A DNA stretch of 64,000 nucleotides from NCBI GenBank assembly GCA_029204225.1, contig CM055092.1:75160383-75224382 (forward strand). The letters run 5' to 3'. A program made the translations under genes and the position numbers. How positions within the stretch are numbered: position 1 is the first letter of the stretch; the number at the start of each line of letters is the position of its first letter. Under the pieces are notes generated by a model that did no database searches, had not been told where the DNA came from, and worked only from the letters and a program-made list of their open reading frames with translations. The DNA comes from Diphasiastrum complanatum (lineage: Eukaryota; Streptophyta; Lycopodiopsida; Lycopodiales; Lycopodiaceae). Below, piece after piece: positions 21,973 through 33,110 of this stretch.

Positions 21973-22880
21973 AGCAGCTCCTTAGACCTTCACCTAGCTA
22001 GCTAACTTCCACATATGGTTTCATCCACATGTGAAGAATAGATTTTCTGCCCCCCTTTAATGGTACTTTCGCAGCAAGAATACAAATGCTTGGGACATCC
22101 TCCATGACTCTAAGGTTTGCGTCTTTCACCAGCGAGCATTACTTTGCTTCTGCAAAAACTCAGCAAGTACTTTAAGGTTCAGAATGGGCTGGGTTTTGTA
22201 TTCCTTGTAAGTTCACCGATCTAGTCAGAGGAGAATAGTAGCACTGTGCTCCCCAGTGAACTATTTAGTGCTCAAAGCTCATCGCTTTACGCAGTCTGCA
22301 TCCATGCAATACTGCCAGAAAACCAGGAATAACAAATCTATTGGTGGACTAGAAATTACATTCGTTTAGGCATGGAAGACAAAGCTACAAGCTTTCCTCT
22401 GTCACATACAAAACAAGAGCCAGGAATTTTAGGGATTAGCACATCTGCCATCATACAAGCTCTCCTCAAAGAAATCAGACTTACTGTCAGCCAAATTCAA
22501 GTGGAAAGATGATCCTTTGCGTGACCTTTATGCACTAATGGTAATGCCTGCCTGGTTCATGAAAGGACCGATCTACAAAGGAAAAAGATTTTTTGAAGAC
22601 AAAGTCATGCTATAGAAATACAATTTACACATACAGCAATAAAAAATCGGGACTACAATCAAGACTTAAGATTTGGCATGTGCAGAGCAACATTTGCAAA
22701 GCCAGAAGCTGGATATGGATACGGGGACCCGAGAATCTATTGTGCACTGGCAAGCTGCAGCATAACAGAGAACGTACTATCTCAAACACATTCTGAATTT
22801 TTACATCCCCCTAACTTAGTGCAACTTTTTACTCTCTGTTTTGGGTTTTCTCTCTCTCAACCTTTGACTCACTACTAAGG
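21973..22880. other. Upstream region of the APRR2-like gene
   Basis: This should hold the promoter and 5' leader of the gene starting at 21,972. No TATA box or leader intron could be assigned with confidence, and no other gene is apparent. Confidence 0.3.
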
Positions 22881-22919
22881 CGTGTGGCTTAAAGCCGTAT
22901 ACGTGCATTAACCCGTAAA

Positions 22920-23240
22920 CCAGTAGCCCTTGCACCTGCACGTCCAAATGTGGATAATGCTGTCCTCACAAGAATTTCTGTGGATTCTGGAACTCCAAAT
23001 GTGGATAAGTCTGATCCATCATTCCCCAAAAGGACTTCTATTCTTACTAAAGTTTCTATGGATTCTGTGACTCCAAATCTGGATAACTCTTTCGTCATTC
23101 CTTAAAAGAGCTAATATTCTTAGTATGATGTCCATTGTCTATGGATTATGGACCTTCAAATGTGGACAGCTCCTATCATCATTCCCAAAAAAGGCTACTA
23201 TGATGTGACATTTCTATGAATTTTGGACTAAGATTTCCAT
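22920..23240. repeat. Degenerate tandem repeat, about three to four units
   Basis: Units share CCAAATGTGGATAA-like and TCTATGGATT-like blocks, at about 22,945, 22,997, 23,070 and 23,155. The spacing is irregular (50-90 bp), so this is an old minisatellite. A small minus-strand ORF across it is a by-product of the repeat. Confidence 0.55.
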
Positions 23241-23949
23241 GTTCCATGCCACATGGAACGAGCACAGCCTAGAGCTGTGCACTTTTGACTTTAAAATTGA
23301 AAGTACCCTTTGCTACCTCTTATTATGAGTTTTTAAAGAGAGTGAGGGTTGAGCTGGAAGCAACCTTGAGCTCCACACGAGAGCATCACGAGAGCACGAT
23401 GGAGGCCTCAAAAGTTACAATAAGAAAAGGGAGCACCCTCATGCTCGTTGTCTTATGGAGTATGAAGGGCTAGGAGATGAGGCTTGAAAATCTATCTCCA
23501 CATCAAATAGATCAATCATGCCCACATAAGCATCGCCATGATTGTTTTACTTTTTGGAAGATAAATGGTAAAGACCTTTGAAAACGATTGACAATTTTAA
23601 GGATCCTTGATTGAAGATTTTAAGGATCCTTTCCGTGTGAACACTGAGGTAGCTTGAGGCCAAAGGTCGCTCTTCTTTTCAAAAAGTCGTATATTTAAGA
23701 TTTTTCAATCATGCCTACACAAACATCACCATAATTGTGGTACTTTTGTGAGGATAAATCATACTTTGAAAAATATTGATGCTTTTAAGGGTCCCCAAGA
23801 GAGATAGCTTGAGGCCAAAGGTCCAAAAAAGTATGAAGCCTCAAACTTTGGTCGTTATTATTTATATGAGTTGGTTAAGTATCTTAAATTCATAAAGATA
23901 TTGAATCTCCAAAAGTGCTTGTATTCGAATCATAGTTGCACAGAATTGC

Positions 23950-24292
23950 GTTTTTGGGAGGAGACGTTTCGGAAACCGCGTTTCTCCTCCCAGAATCGCA
24001 AAAAAAAAAAAAAATTGGAAAAATAGCTTATGGCTGAAATTTTTTTAGGGGATCAATGGTCAAACCAGCGTTTTGCCTCTCAGAAGTGCAGTAGATGGGG
24101 CACAAACAAATCTTATTTTCAATAGCTATTTGGTTGTTATTTGCTTTGGTTTTCAATAAATGCTGAGGGGGTTCGGGGGGCGGTAGCCCCCTGAGAAACG
24201 GGGAGTTCGGGGGGGGTAGCCCCCCGAGAAACATGTCCGGGGGGCGGTAGCCCCCTGGTGGGGGGTTTGGGAGGCAACGCCCCCCAACGGCA
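23950..24292. repeat. Cluster of G/C-rich hairpins
   Basis: An inverted repeat at 23,953-23,992 pairs GGGAGGAGA with TCTCCTCCC. At 24,165-24,292 at least three hairpins follow, built on GGGGGCGGTAGCCCCC or close variants, with G-runs of four or more between them. Both hairpin and G-quadruplex structures are possible. Similar G-rich palindromic blocks occur in plant LTRs, but no LTR pair was found here. Confidence 0.65.
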
Positions 24293-24840
24293 GGGTCCAT
24301 TTGTGATCATAACAGACAGGCTAGAGGTTAGTTTTGAATTTTTATCCTTGACAGAACCCAACATGGATTAATGCACCTGAACTGGACCATCATGCACCCG
24401 AAACAGTCTACAAACTACACAGTGATTATGCTCTTAATTAGAGCTTTCATCTGATACCCATATTGCCCATTAAAAAACCAAAAAATATATATATATAAAA
24501 AAAAACTTTTTTGGAATTTTTTTTAAAATTTCAAAAACGCATTTCAGAAACGCAGTGCATCTATGATTCGAATTAAGGAAGAGTGTTGGAATTTAATTTC
24601 ACCCTAGAACTCTCTTGCCACAACTTGCAAGAAAATCTTGACCTTGAATCTGAGTTTCATGGGGTGATAAGCAAAGTGCACTTTATGCTCCCCAAGCCCA
24701 TGGGCCTTTCATTTAAATAAATAAGAAAGGCAATTATTCCATATCATGCCCTCAAAAATGAACTACAAAGTTTTGGCCATGTTATTGAAAATGTCCAAAA
24801 TGATTTTTTTTTTAAAGTTCCAGGATGAAAAGTGATGAAT

Positions 24841-25430
24841 CAATTCTCTTGGAAATGTTGAGTAGTGGTTGACTTTCTTATTTCCTTGACTTCAGATCTT
24901 AAGTTTGATGCAAACTGTGCACGAGAGCATGCACATTATGTGTTAAAGCATTTCATGAATGCAATCAACATTAATTATTCAATGTAGCTATGGATTTAAG
25001 CTAGTATTTTATTGGTCATTACACATTTGTGATATCAAATTATGTTACTTTAATTTTAACTTGATCTAATGAATAATTATTAAATGTAGTGGATGCCCAA
25101 GTAGAAGGAAAAAATGAATGTAGTGGCACAATTCTCTTGGAAATGTTGAGTAGTGGTTGACTTTCTTATTTCCTTGACTTTAGATCTTAAGTTCGATGCA
25201 AAATATGCATGGGAGCATGCACATAACAAAGTTCAAACATGACAAAAATGTGTTAAAGCATTTCATGAATGCAATCAACATTAATTATTCAATGTAGCTA
25301 TGGATTTAAGCTGGTATTTCATTGGTCATTACACATTTGTGATATCAAATTATGTTACTTTAATTTTAATCTGACCTAATGAATAGTTATTAAATGTAGT
25401 GGATGCCCAAGTAGAAGGAAAAAATGACTG
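24841..25430. repeat. Direct tandem duplication, unit about 288-300 bp
   Basis: Copy 1 starts at 24,841 and copy 2 at 25,129, both with CAATTCTCTTGGAAATGTTG and both ending in GTAGAAGGAAAAAATGA. Copy 2 carries a short insertion near 25,230. No coding potential is seen. Confidence 0.85.
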
Positions 25431-26505
25431 TTTTTAAATAAGAAAGTTAAAGGACTACAATTACAACCCATAAGTAGGCCTGCGAAGCTTTTTCGTTATA
25501 AATAAGCGAGTACATCCTTGACAAAGAAAACTTTGATGAATAGAAAAGAATAGCAAATGAATAAAATGTATCACTTCTTTAAGGAGGTGACATAAACTAA
25601 TAATGTCAAATATTATAGTACATAAGATGTCATAGTTGAAATGTTCACAAAAAACTTGACCAAAGTAAGATATTATTCATTTATGAAAGTTATGAGTGGA
25701 ACACTTTGAGAATCTCAAGTATGAGTCCTTAAATTTAATATAGAGGGCCATCTTGCCAAGCTACCAAAATTCAGTTATAGTTTGCCAAAGGTCAAAAGCT
25801 TTGATGACACTTTAGTTAGTTATATATATACCTATTGTCTCTTCTAATAGTAGTCTATCAAAACAAAAGAGCTTTTGATCAACTTTATTTTATTTTTTTG
25901 ACTTCCCACGCTTGTGATTTTGTGAGATCTTCCATTACATGCACGAAGCTTTTTGGATAGTCTTGATGTTCTTTGTGTGTTTGTCCAATTTTCTTTTGCA
26001 GAGGTATTGCCATTTGGTGTAGTTGTTTGGTATATAATTTAAACCACAAGTTGCGCATGGAGAGAATTTATAGAGATAAAGTCTACACAATCTGATGATA
26101 TTTATAGGAGCCAAGAAACATTTGCAATCTTTTATACATCTTCTTTGAGGTCACACCATGAATTTTTTTGTCTCAAATAACATTATGTAAAGTATTCCTT
26201 TGAAGTGTGCTCTTTTATTTATGAAGTGCATTAGTTTTTGGAAAATATTCATTATGGTTTGAGGTCATGAAAATGTTGTTGAAGGGCTGACCCCCCAAAG
26301 AAGTTTTTTAAAATTATAATCTTCTGGTGGAAAACTTGTTTTCCTTGAACGGCTATGATCAGTGCACACTATAGGAACACGATGGGAACATTGGAAGATT
26401 GGAAGTACCTACTTTTGGGTGCTGCCTCAAGAGCGTTCTTGATCAATTCTACAGGTATGACACTTGATTTTCTTCTATTAAGTTGTCTTTTGATAGCAAA
26501 TAGCC

Positions 26506-26747
26506 ACTTGCCTCATGGTAGATCGATGTGGATACATGTTTTTTTTAGGCCCGATTGATGAATATGTGGGCAGTTGGCCAGCGACTACTTGCCTCATTGT
26601 AGATCGCTGGTAACTATATGTTTTTTGAGGCTTGATGATAGATATGTGGACCGCTGGCCAACGACTACTTGCCTCATTGTAGACCGTTGGTAGCCATATG
26701 TTTTTTGAGGCTTGAAGATGGATATGTGGGCCGTTGGCCAATGAGAG
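26506..26747. repeat. Three-unit minisatellite, period 80-81 bp
   Basis: Units start at 26,506, 26,587 and 26,667, each with ACTTGCCTCAT followed by GTAGA. A 142-codon minus-strand ORF across the array reflects the repeat (period not divisible by three in one unit) and is not called as a gene. Confidence 0.85.
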
Positions 26748-27681
26748 GCTATTGGCTAGTGAAACGCACTTCCACATCACTTTTTTGGTTAATTCATACA
26801 TCCTAACAAACATATTTCTTGGCGCCCTGCCTAATGGACAGATGGCTGCCCTTCTAAATGCATAGAAACCTTTTCTATTTCTATGATGGGTTATAGAAGC
26901 ATACACTGTTTTGCATAATTAATGGTTCTTTTACCGTTTTTCTGCTCATACTGAACATCAAACATTGGGCAGTAGGCCGCCCTATGAACAAATGGCTTGC
27001 TTCAATATTATGAATGAATATTAGTAAGGGACAAGATTAGTAATTGCTTATGAAAACTAGGAATACAAACAGTTTTTGTTTTTGCCTTAAGGACTTAAAA
27101 GTTGCAATTTGTAGCATGGAAAGGGTAGGAGATTGCAAATGGTAGGGGTTGCTGAAATTCTCGAAGTAGTGCCTATATGGAATGGTTTTATGAAATGACA
27201 AGAGGATGTAACCTCTTGTCGAGCTTTTACAATGAATTATGCTTGAATAGTCATTAAACATTTCTTGAAGAGAGCTAAGCTTATACGGTTTTTTGTGCTA
27301 TCATTAACCCATTGCTATCTTATTGAAATCATTAGTACGTAAGGAGGGTGTATCGCCTAACCATTTGGAGATGGGTAGCTCACAGGAAATTTCTTCACCT
27401 TGTATCCAATTACGAAGACGACGCATAGTGCAATACGATTCATTTACACATGGGGAACTTCAACATATGTTAAGATTGATTTTTTTCAAAGATATGATCC
27501 TGAAATTTTACATTTCATGCTCTAATAAGGATTGGATTATGATGTTAATAGCAAAGTAAGGATTTATAAAACATAAAGCAGCTGTTGTAGGTGAGCTATT
27601 TACTTGTTTAGGGTTTTGCTTGTCTTTCTAACCAAAGATTAAAGGGATATTCTGGATCTTAATGATCTAAAATTCTTCACA

Positions 27682-27693
27682 TGGTATCAGAGC
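27682..27693 (+). promoter_or_regulatory. Copia-type primer-binding site (initiator tRNA-Met), plus strand
   Basis: TGGTATCAGAGC occurs after a sequence ending TTCTTCACA, as at the 3' edge of an LTR. This implies a plus-strand element whose 5' LTR ends at about 27,681. The start of that LTR, its partner and any gag or pol frame downstream are not recognisable, so only a relict can be claimed. Confidence 0.6.
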
Positions 27694-28710
27694 TTGTGTT
27701 TTAGGTTATGAACGAAGCATTCACAATCTATCAATGATTTGGAGAAGATATTAATGCTAGTAGAACATGCTAGATTGAATTCTACACCAAAATCGAGTTT
27801 CTTGCATAACGATGTATTAAATCTTTTGTAGATCAAAACTTAAAATAGGTTTATAATCTTGATCAATTCCAATTTCACACATTACTTGTTGTATTTGGCC
27901 AATTTTTAAAGCATTGGAAAAGCCTAAGTGGTGGCTACAAGATTGCATATCAAGTTTTAGGCAATTGCATGTAGATTTTGAAATAATCAATTTTTTGTGA
28001 TTTTGTCAAAACCCTAAATTTGATTGGATCTCTAGATTGTGAGGTTGCTGAACTTACTTTGAGTGTGTTTCAATCTTAGGAAGTGGCAAGAGTCATTAGA
28101 TTGAGGATAGATCATAGGTTGATCAAGATTTCACTATTCTATGTGTTGATTTGCTTGGTATAAGTGTTATAAGAAAATTGAGAAGTTTCATTGTTCACAG
28201 ATTCCACCAATCTATGAACACGATTCTTTTTGGTCTTCTTGATTTCCTTGTCTCTGGAAATTGGATGTTTCTGCCCATTCCAGGTAATTGGCTCATATTT
28301 TGGAAAAAGTCGGTTCAAGCAGCAGGGTTTCTCTTCATTTAGACACATTTCTCAGCTTGTCAATGGGATGATTAGGATTCGTTCACTCCAGATACATGCA
28401 CATGAATTCACATGCAACTGAAAACCATTCACCAAAAAATTTGTGTGCGATATAGGTGAATAACCAAACGGTTCTTGCAACTATCAACTTCTAAAATGTT
28501 AGAAAACAAACAAGATGCCCAGATTAATCTATGGAACTGAACAAGAAACAAGAAACTAATTATCTATCAGCATAATAACAATCCAAAGATCAAGAAACAC
28601 CCATCTCTTGATTTTTGGATAGCCCAAGAACATCAAAAATTGAGATGTTAAGAATATGCAAGATCTACACTACAATCTCAACCTGTTTACTTTACTTGAA
28701 TGCTGAAATT

Positions 28711-29163
28711 ACATTAAACAAGAACAAGAAATCTATTCCACTCTAATTCCACTCTGTAGTAAAGTCGGGCCATCATTTCATGATCATTCTCAGACTGGAG
28801 GGCCACGTTGCCATTGACCCGAATTGGATCTAAGCCACGATTCCAAAAACACTCTTGATGCATCAGGAAGGCCATCGATCTGCAATATTCAGCACTTTCC
28901 CTTATGCACAGATCAACGTTAGATTTATATTTGTGCCCAAAATCCAGCAATTGCAATCTCAGATCATCCATTGACGTGCTATCTGAAATTCCTGAAATTA
29001 CCGACCAGTTTACCACTTCGACTCGCAGTTGCTCTGTTGGCCAGGGATTTCTTTGTCTGATCGAAATATAAAAAAGATTGATCCTTTTCCACGCTGGCAC
29101 CCTCAGATATTCTTGCAAACGCCTGCTATCCTTTAGGATTTTATTCTGCCACTTGGGCTGTAC
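28711..29163 (-). other. Exon-like ORF, unrecognised
   Basis: A 134-codon minus-strand frame (29,118-28,714) extends upstream in frame to an acceptor-like CTTACAG near 29,164. Composition is protein-like, with many Arg, Trp, Tyr and His codons and no low complexity: V-Q-P-K-W-Q-N-K, R-V-P-A-W-K-R, C-I-R-E-S-A-E-Y-C-R. I know no family with these motifs. It may be the last exon of a host gene or a fragment captured by a transposon. Confidence 0.35.
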
Positions 29164-29456
29164 TGTAAGACTTTATACAGCTTTGTTTTTACCTGTTATG
29201 TCAAAGGGTTTGGTCTTGACTTGTCAAGGGGGACTATGTGAAATCTTTTTACTCTCCCTCTCTACATCTTTTTAAGATGTAAACCTGACTACCTTTTGGC
29301 CGAGGTAGTACCAAACCTTTACTTTTACTTGTATTTTATGGCTAACTAGGTCTGTTTCATGGTTTATCCACAGGATGGTTTCATGACGCAATTGCACTTG
29401 GTTATGGGGAGCCCCTTCCTCCCTTTAACCCCTTTATTCAAACTGTCATTTGTTAC

Positions 29457-29960
29457 ATGAAGATAGTTGTTGAGGTTCACAATCTTATTACTTCCACTGA
29501 TATAGCTACGTGTAGTAACGTTGTTGGCCCTGATGATAAAATATTTTGCCTTGTTGACTTAATGACTACCATGGATTGGATCAAGTTTTATATGGAATTT
29601 ATTAAAAAGAAGGATACCCTAAGCATAGTTGAAAATATCTTTATTGACTTTCCTAACTATTGTGGAAAGATTTTTGCAATCTACTTATTTGAAAGATTTT
29701 ACCTTTTTGGAAAAAGAAAATGGTGTCGTAACTGTTGATACCCATACCCACACTGAACCCCCTCTCTCACCTCACCCTTTGATCTTTACCGAAGACCTTG
29801 ATGAAGATAGCAACTCCCAACTAGAGTCCTTCTCTCATGAAATTTGTGAAGTCGACAATTAGTCTACCTTTGAGTTCTGTCAAACCAAGAGTTGTCAAGT
29901 ACCTTTGGTACATGGTTGTACTATTGAGTTTAAATCTGCCAAAATTGCCTACAAGTTATA
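29457..29960 (+). other. Unrecognised ORF remnants
   Basis: Two overlapping plus-strand frames, 29,457-29,738 and 29,629-29,862, appear to be one coding region with a frameshift near 29,700. The later part is acidic and Pro-rich, then continues with stops. No motif is recognised. It converges on the minus-strand gene at 29,960-31,152. Confidence 0.25.
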
Positions 29961-31152
29961 AAGACTTCCTTCTGTAAACTGTTTGGCAGCCATCTCTATC
30001 AAACTTTGGATCGCTCTTACCCATCTTACTGGTGCAGAAGTCGTCATAAAAAAGAACATATTTGATCCCTCGAGATGTCTTTCTGAGTAGACCTAGAGCA
30101 TCCTACAATAAAAAAATAAGTTAAAAAAAATAATACATTCAGCAGTAAAGAACAATCTGATACAAGGAAGTTTAAACACTTACACATTCTTCATCATCAA
30201 CAGCAACCAGATCATGATGATCAATATTATGACCACCTACTGAAGAAGAATCATCTGTGAAATGCATTAATGAGGACGAGGGAAGCCCATCTGGGATTGA
30301 AATGCCATGAATTCATCATCAGATCGTATGCCTCGTCCATGCTTAACAATATTTGATAACGTCCTCGTCAAGCATCGGTCATAAGTCCATCCTCATCATC
30401 ATAATCAATTCCAGCAACAAGGTCATCTGTTTCAAAATCTACAAAGTCAGAGAATTCAAAAATTGTGCCGGATAATAAACATAGCACCTCATCCTCACGA
30501 TAGTCAAAAAACTAACACAAATCAGCTATAGTAATAAATACATCGTCATTTATATAATACACTAGCAAATTAAAGAGACATTTAGATTCATCTATAGGGA
30601 TCGATTCATCAGCAGTAATATTCTTGCCAATGAAAGAATCCCAATATTTACACAAGAAAATCACTATCCTTATCAGAGGTGTCAATAAGGAAGTGACTAA
30701 TATTGAACTGAGGATGATGCAATATGAGGATCAACGACAGAAACTTCCTCATCATTCAGGATCTGAACTAACAGAAAAAGTACGAAACCAGTCTAGTATT
30801 CAACAAATCGACATTTTCTATCCCAGTAAGAACACATTGAAGTGCTTTTAAATAGATCAAACAATTTAGTGAACATTCTATCTAGTCTCTGCTTGAACAG
30901 TGGGAAGAAATGGACAAGATCAATATAATGCATGCAGGAGAGTAAACCTATGAAGATAACAGGTATACTAAGTATATCCCTGAATCTAACATAATGTTCA
31001 TAAAATATTTCAGTATTGGGTTGTGCAGTCTTGAAAACATGTAAATATGGTCAAAATAGGCTGTGGAAGTAGCCTAGGTTGTCAGTAATCCCAAATTCAG
31101 TAAGAAATGCACTTAGGTCGGAATCTCGAGTAGACCTTGAGGACGAGGCCAT
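29960..31152 (-). pseudogene. Unknown decayed gene, divergent partner of the H3/Ulp1-like gene
   Basis: The proposed ATG at 31,152 opens a frame starting M-A-S-S-S-R-S-T-R, interrupted by TGA at 31,053 and TAG at 30,795, then shifting frame. Downstream an acidic region includes F-D-Y-R-E-D-E and E-F-S-D-F-V-D-F-E-T-D-D-L-V (about 30,416-30,510), which is shared with the relict at 14.1-14.5 kb. The 3' limit is uncertain. No known domain is recognised. The start is supported by a 16-bp box 12 bp upstream that also precedes the ATG of the divergent gene at 33,111. Confidence 0.4.
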
Positions 31153-31164
31153 GGTACTATGGCA

Positions 31165-31180
31165 GATATCGCACTTGTGC
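31165..31180 (-). promoter_or_regulatory. Conserved 16-bp start-proximal box
   Basis: On the minus strand this is GCACAAGTGCGATATC, ending 12 bp before the ATG at 31,152. The identical 16-mer lies at 33,080-33,095 on the plus strand before the opposite gene. It contains the near-palindrome CGCAC-TT-GTGCG when extended. Confidence 0.75.
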
Positions 31181-31199
31181 GCGAGGGGGACAATACGAG

Positions 31200-32700
31200 A
31201 AAAAGAAATTGTAAAGAGTGTTCACAAGAGGGATTCTAATGGGTCTTTCTTGAAATAATGATTTGACTCTCTATTTCTAGAGCAGTTCATTGTTCTTCAA
31301 GTTGCTTGTATCATATGAGACTAATCCTTTACTGGTGCACATGATAATGTAGTGACCTCCTACACTATGACATTCTTTCTTGTATGCTTTGGTTCTTACT
31401 CAAACATCTAGATACATCAATGATATTTGTTTTATCAACAACCCCTGTATCGGGAACTTTTTAGACAAGACCCAACTGAGGATTCTAGATAATCCTTTTT
31501 TGATTTATCCTCTGGAATATCTTCAGATTGACAAAAGCGATACTACTAATAATACGACAAACTTCTTGAATGAACCCACATATGTTACTCACATATCTCA
31601 CTGAGATCTTGTAACTCAGCTACAAAAGATTTTCTATTTCTCACGAGTAAATAACATATCCGGGAAATTGCTGAGATGAATAGCATTCACTCTCAATAGT
31701 TTTCCAATCCAACTTACCTCTAATTACATAATTCCTCCACTAAATCAACCCCTCTTTGATCCTAGTACTAAAACTAAGATTAGGTTGATCCACGACAGAA
31801 CTCTCAGACTTATATCCTGATCAAACTTACTTCTATTCCAATCAAAATGGAGTTAGTAATCTTTGACCTTTTACTGTACTACTTATAGATAATGATTCAA
31901 CTTTCAAACCTTGTCTAGATCCAGATTGTCCATACAATCCCTAGAAAATTTCTCTTATTTGAAAAGTTCCAATTAGGTATCCTACTCTAAATCTATCCAA
32001 AATTACTTTCAGATCAAACTTCATTTCTATACCACGGCTGGTTTTCTTCCAAAAACTATGCAACCCACAAATTCCCAAATATAATTTTATCCCATCACTT
32101 CACCCCTCCTTTTAAAGAAATTATCAATTTCAATAGAAGTTAACTGGAAAGATGATATATGAAAATAAAAAAACACATGAAAAAGTCATTAATAAGTGCA
32201 TTTCACAAAAGGATTCACTCAATTACAAACAGGACTTCTCCTGCAAATATTTTCAACCCGAGTGGCAGAAACTACCATTCTATCAAAATCCATTTATGCA
32301 CAAAGAGATATTCTAGGTATAAGAAATCGAAACACTTTAACCTTAGAATTTATCCAAATTCTAAGTCTATTCACACAAGTAGTAAATTATATGACATAAC
32401 AGCCTTTCAGAAGAAAAACTTCATGCTGGAAAGAATCATATAAACTAGTCTGATGTCTTATATTCAAGAAATTACTAAGAAGTAAAGGATTAATTGAGAA
32501 AGTGAGAAATAGATTTGAGGGCCTCTGATTTTGTAAATAATGAGATACCACATTGGGATCTAGATTAAACCTCAGAAATTTCCAAAATACCCCACATTTG
32601 ATCAAACAGTTTTATTTTTCCCATATCGCGACTAGGTACTAAAACAGATGGACAACAAGTGTTGTTTTTCTATTCGTACGTACGATCGCACACGTGAGAA
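31200..32700. repeat. Dispersed repeat family, copy in the divergent intergenic region
   Basis: The part at about 31,575-31,680 matches the reverse complement of 63,655-63,760, including GTAGCTGAGTTACAAGAT. The part near 31,740-31,850 is related to 372-490 and 63,485-63,600. The region therefore belongs to a repeat present at least four times in the window. No ORF is convincing here. Confidence 0.6.
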
Positions 32701-33095
32701 TTGACACCCTAACATGTGTCGCCATATCATTGGTTGAAAAGTCATCGTGTGTCACTTTTTAAAGATTTGACAGTTCGCACGTGCGTACCCACGATATATA
32801 ACTCACAAACTGCGAGCCATTTTTTTCACCTTTTTTTTTCGTCCGTATATCGCACTTGTGCGCCACCTTCTTATTTGCTAGTCTACATACTGCCTTCCCC
32901 GCGCACAGCTCCGATATCCCCGCATATGTGTCTCCGCATATCGCACTTGTGCACCTCTGTTCTATAGTGATCTCATGTATACTTCCCTCGCACAAGTCTA
33001 ATATACCGTACAAAATTTTTGTGCATATCGCTCCTCTGCGAATGCTTTGGACCCCTCCCCTTCCTATCTTGCTGATCATGCACAAGTGCGATATC
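32690..33095 (+). promoter_or_regulatory. Upstream region of the H3/Ulp1-like gene with repeated GCACTTGTGC sites
   Basis: ATATCGCACTTGTGC occurs at about 32,847 and 32,936 (plus) and a variant at 33,022. The reverse form GCACAAGTGCGATATC at 33,080-33,095 ends 15 bp before the ATG. Further CACGTG-like sites lie at 32,692 and 32,776. A similarly organised region is at 43,640-43,880. This looks like a promoter with repeated factor-binding sites; the factor is unknown. Confidence 0.55.
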
Positions 33096-33110
33096 CCTCA
33101 GAATACCTCT

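Noticed and set aside
26478-26906. 142-codon minus-strand ORF
   Set aside because: It spans the 80-81 bp minisatellite and its repeats are translated from that; no independent sign of coding.
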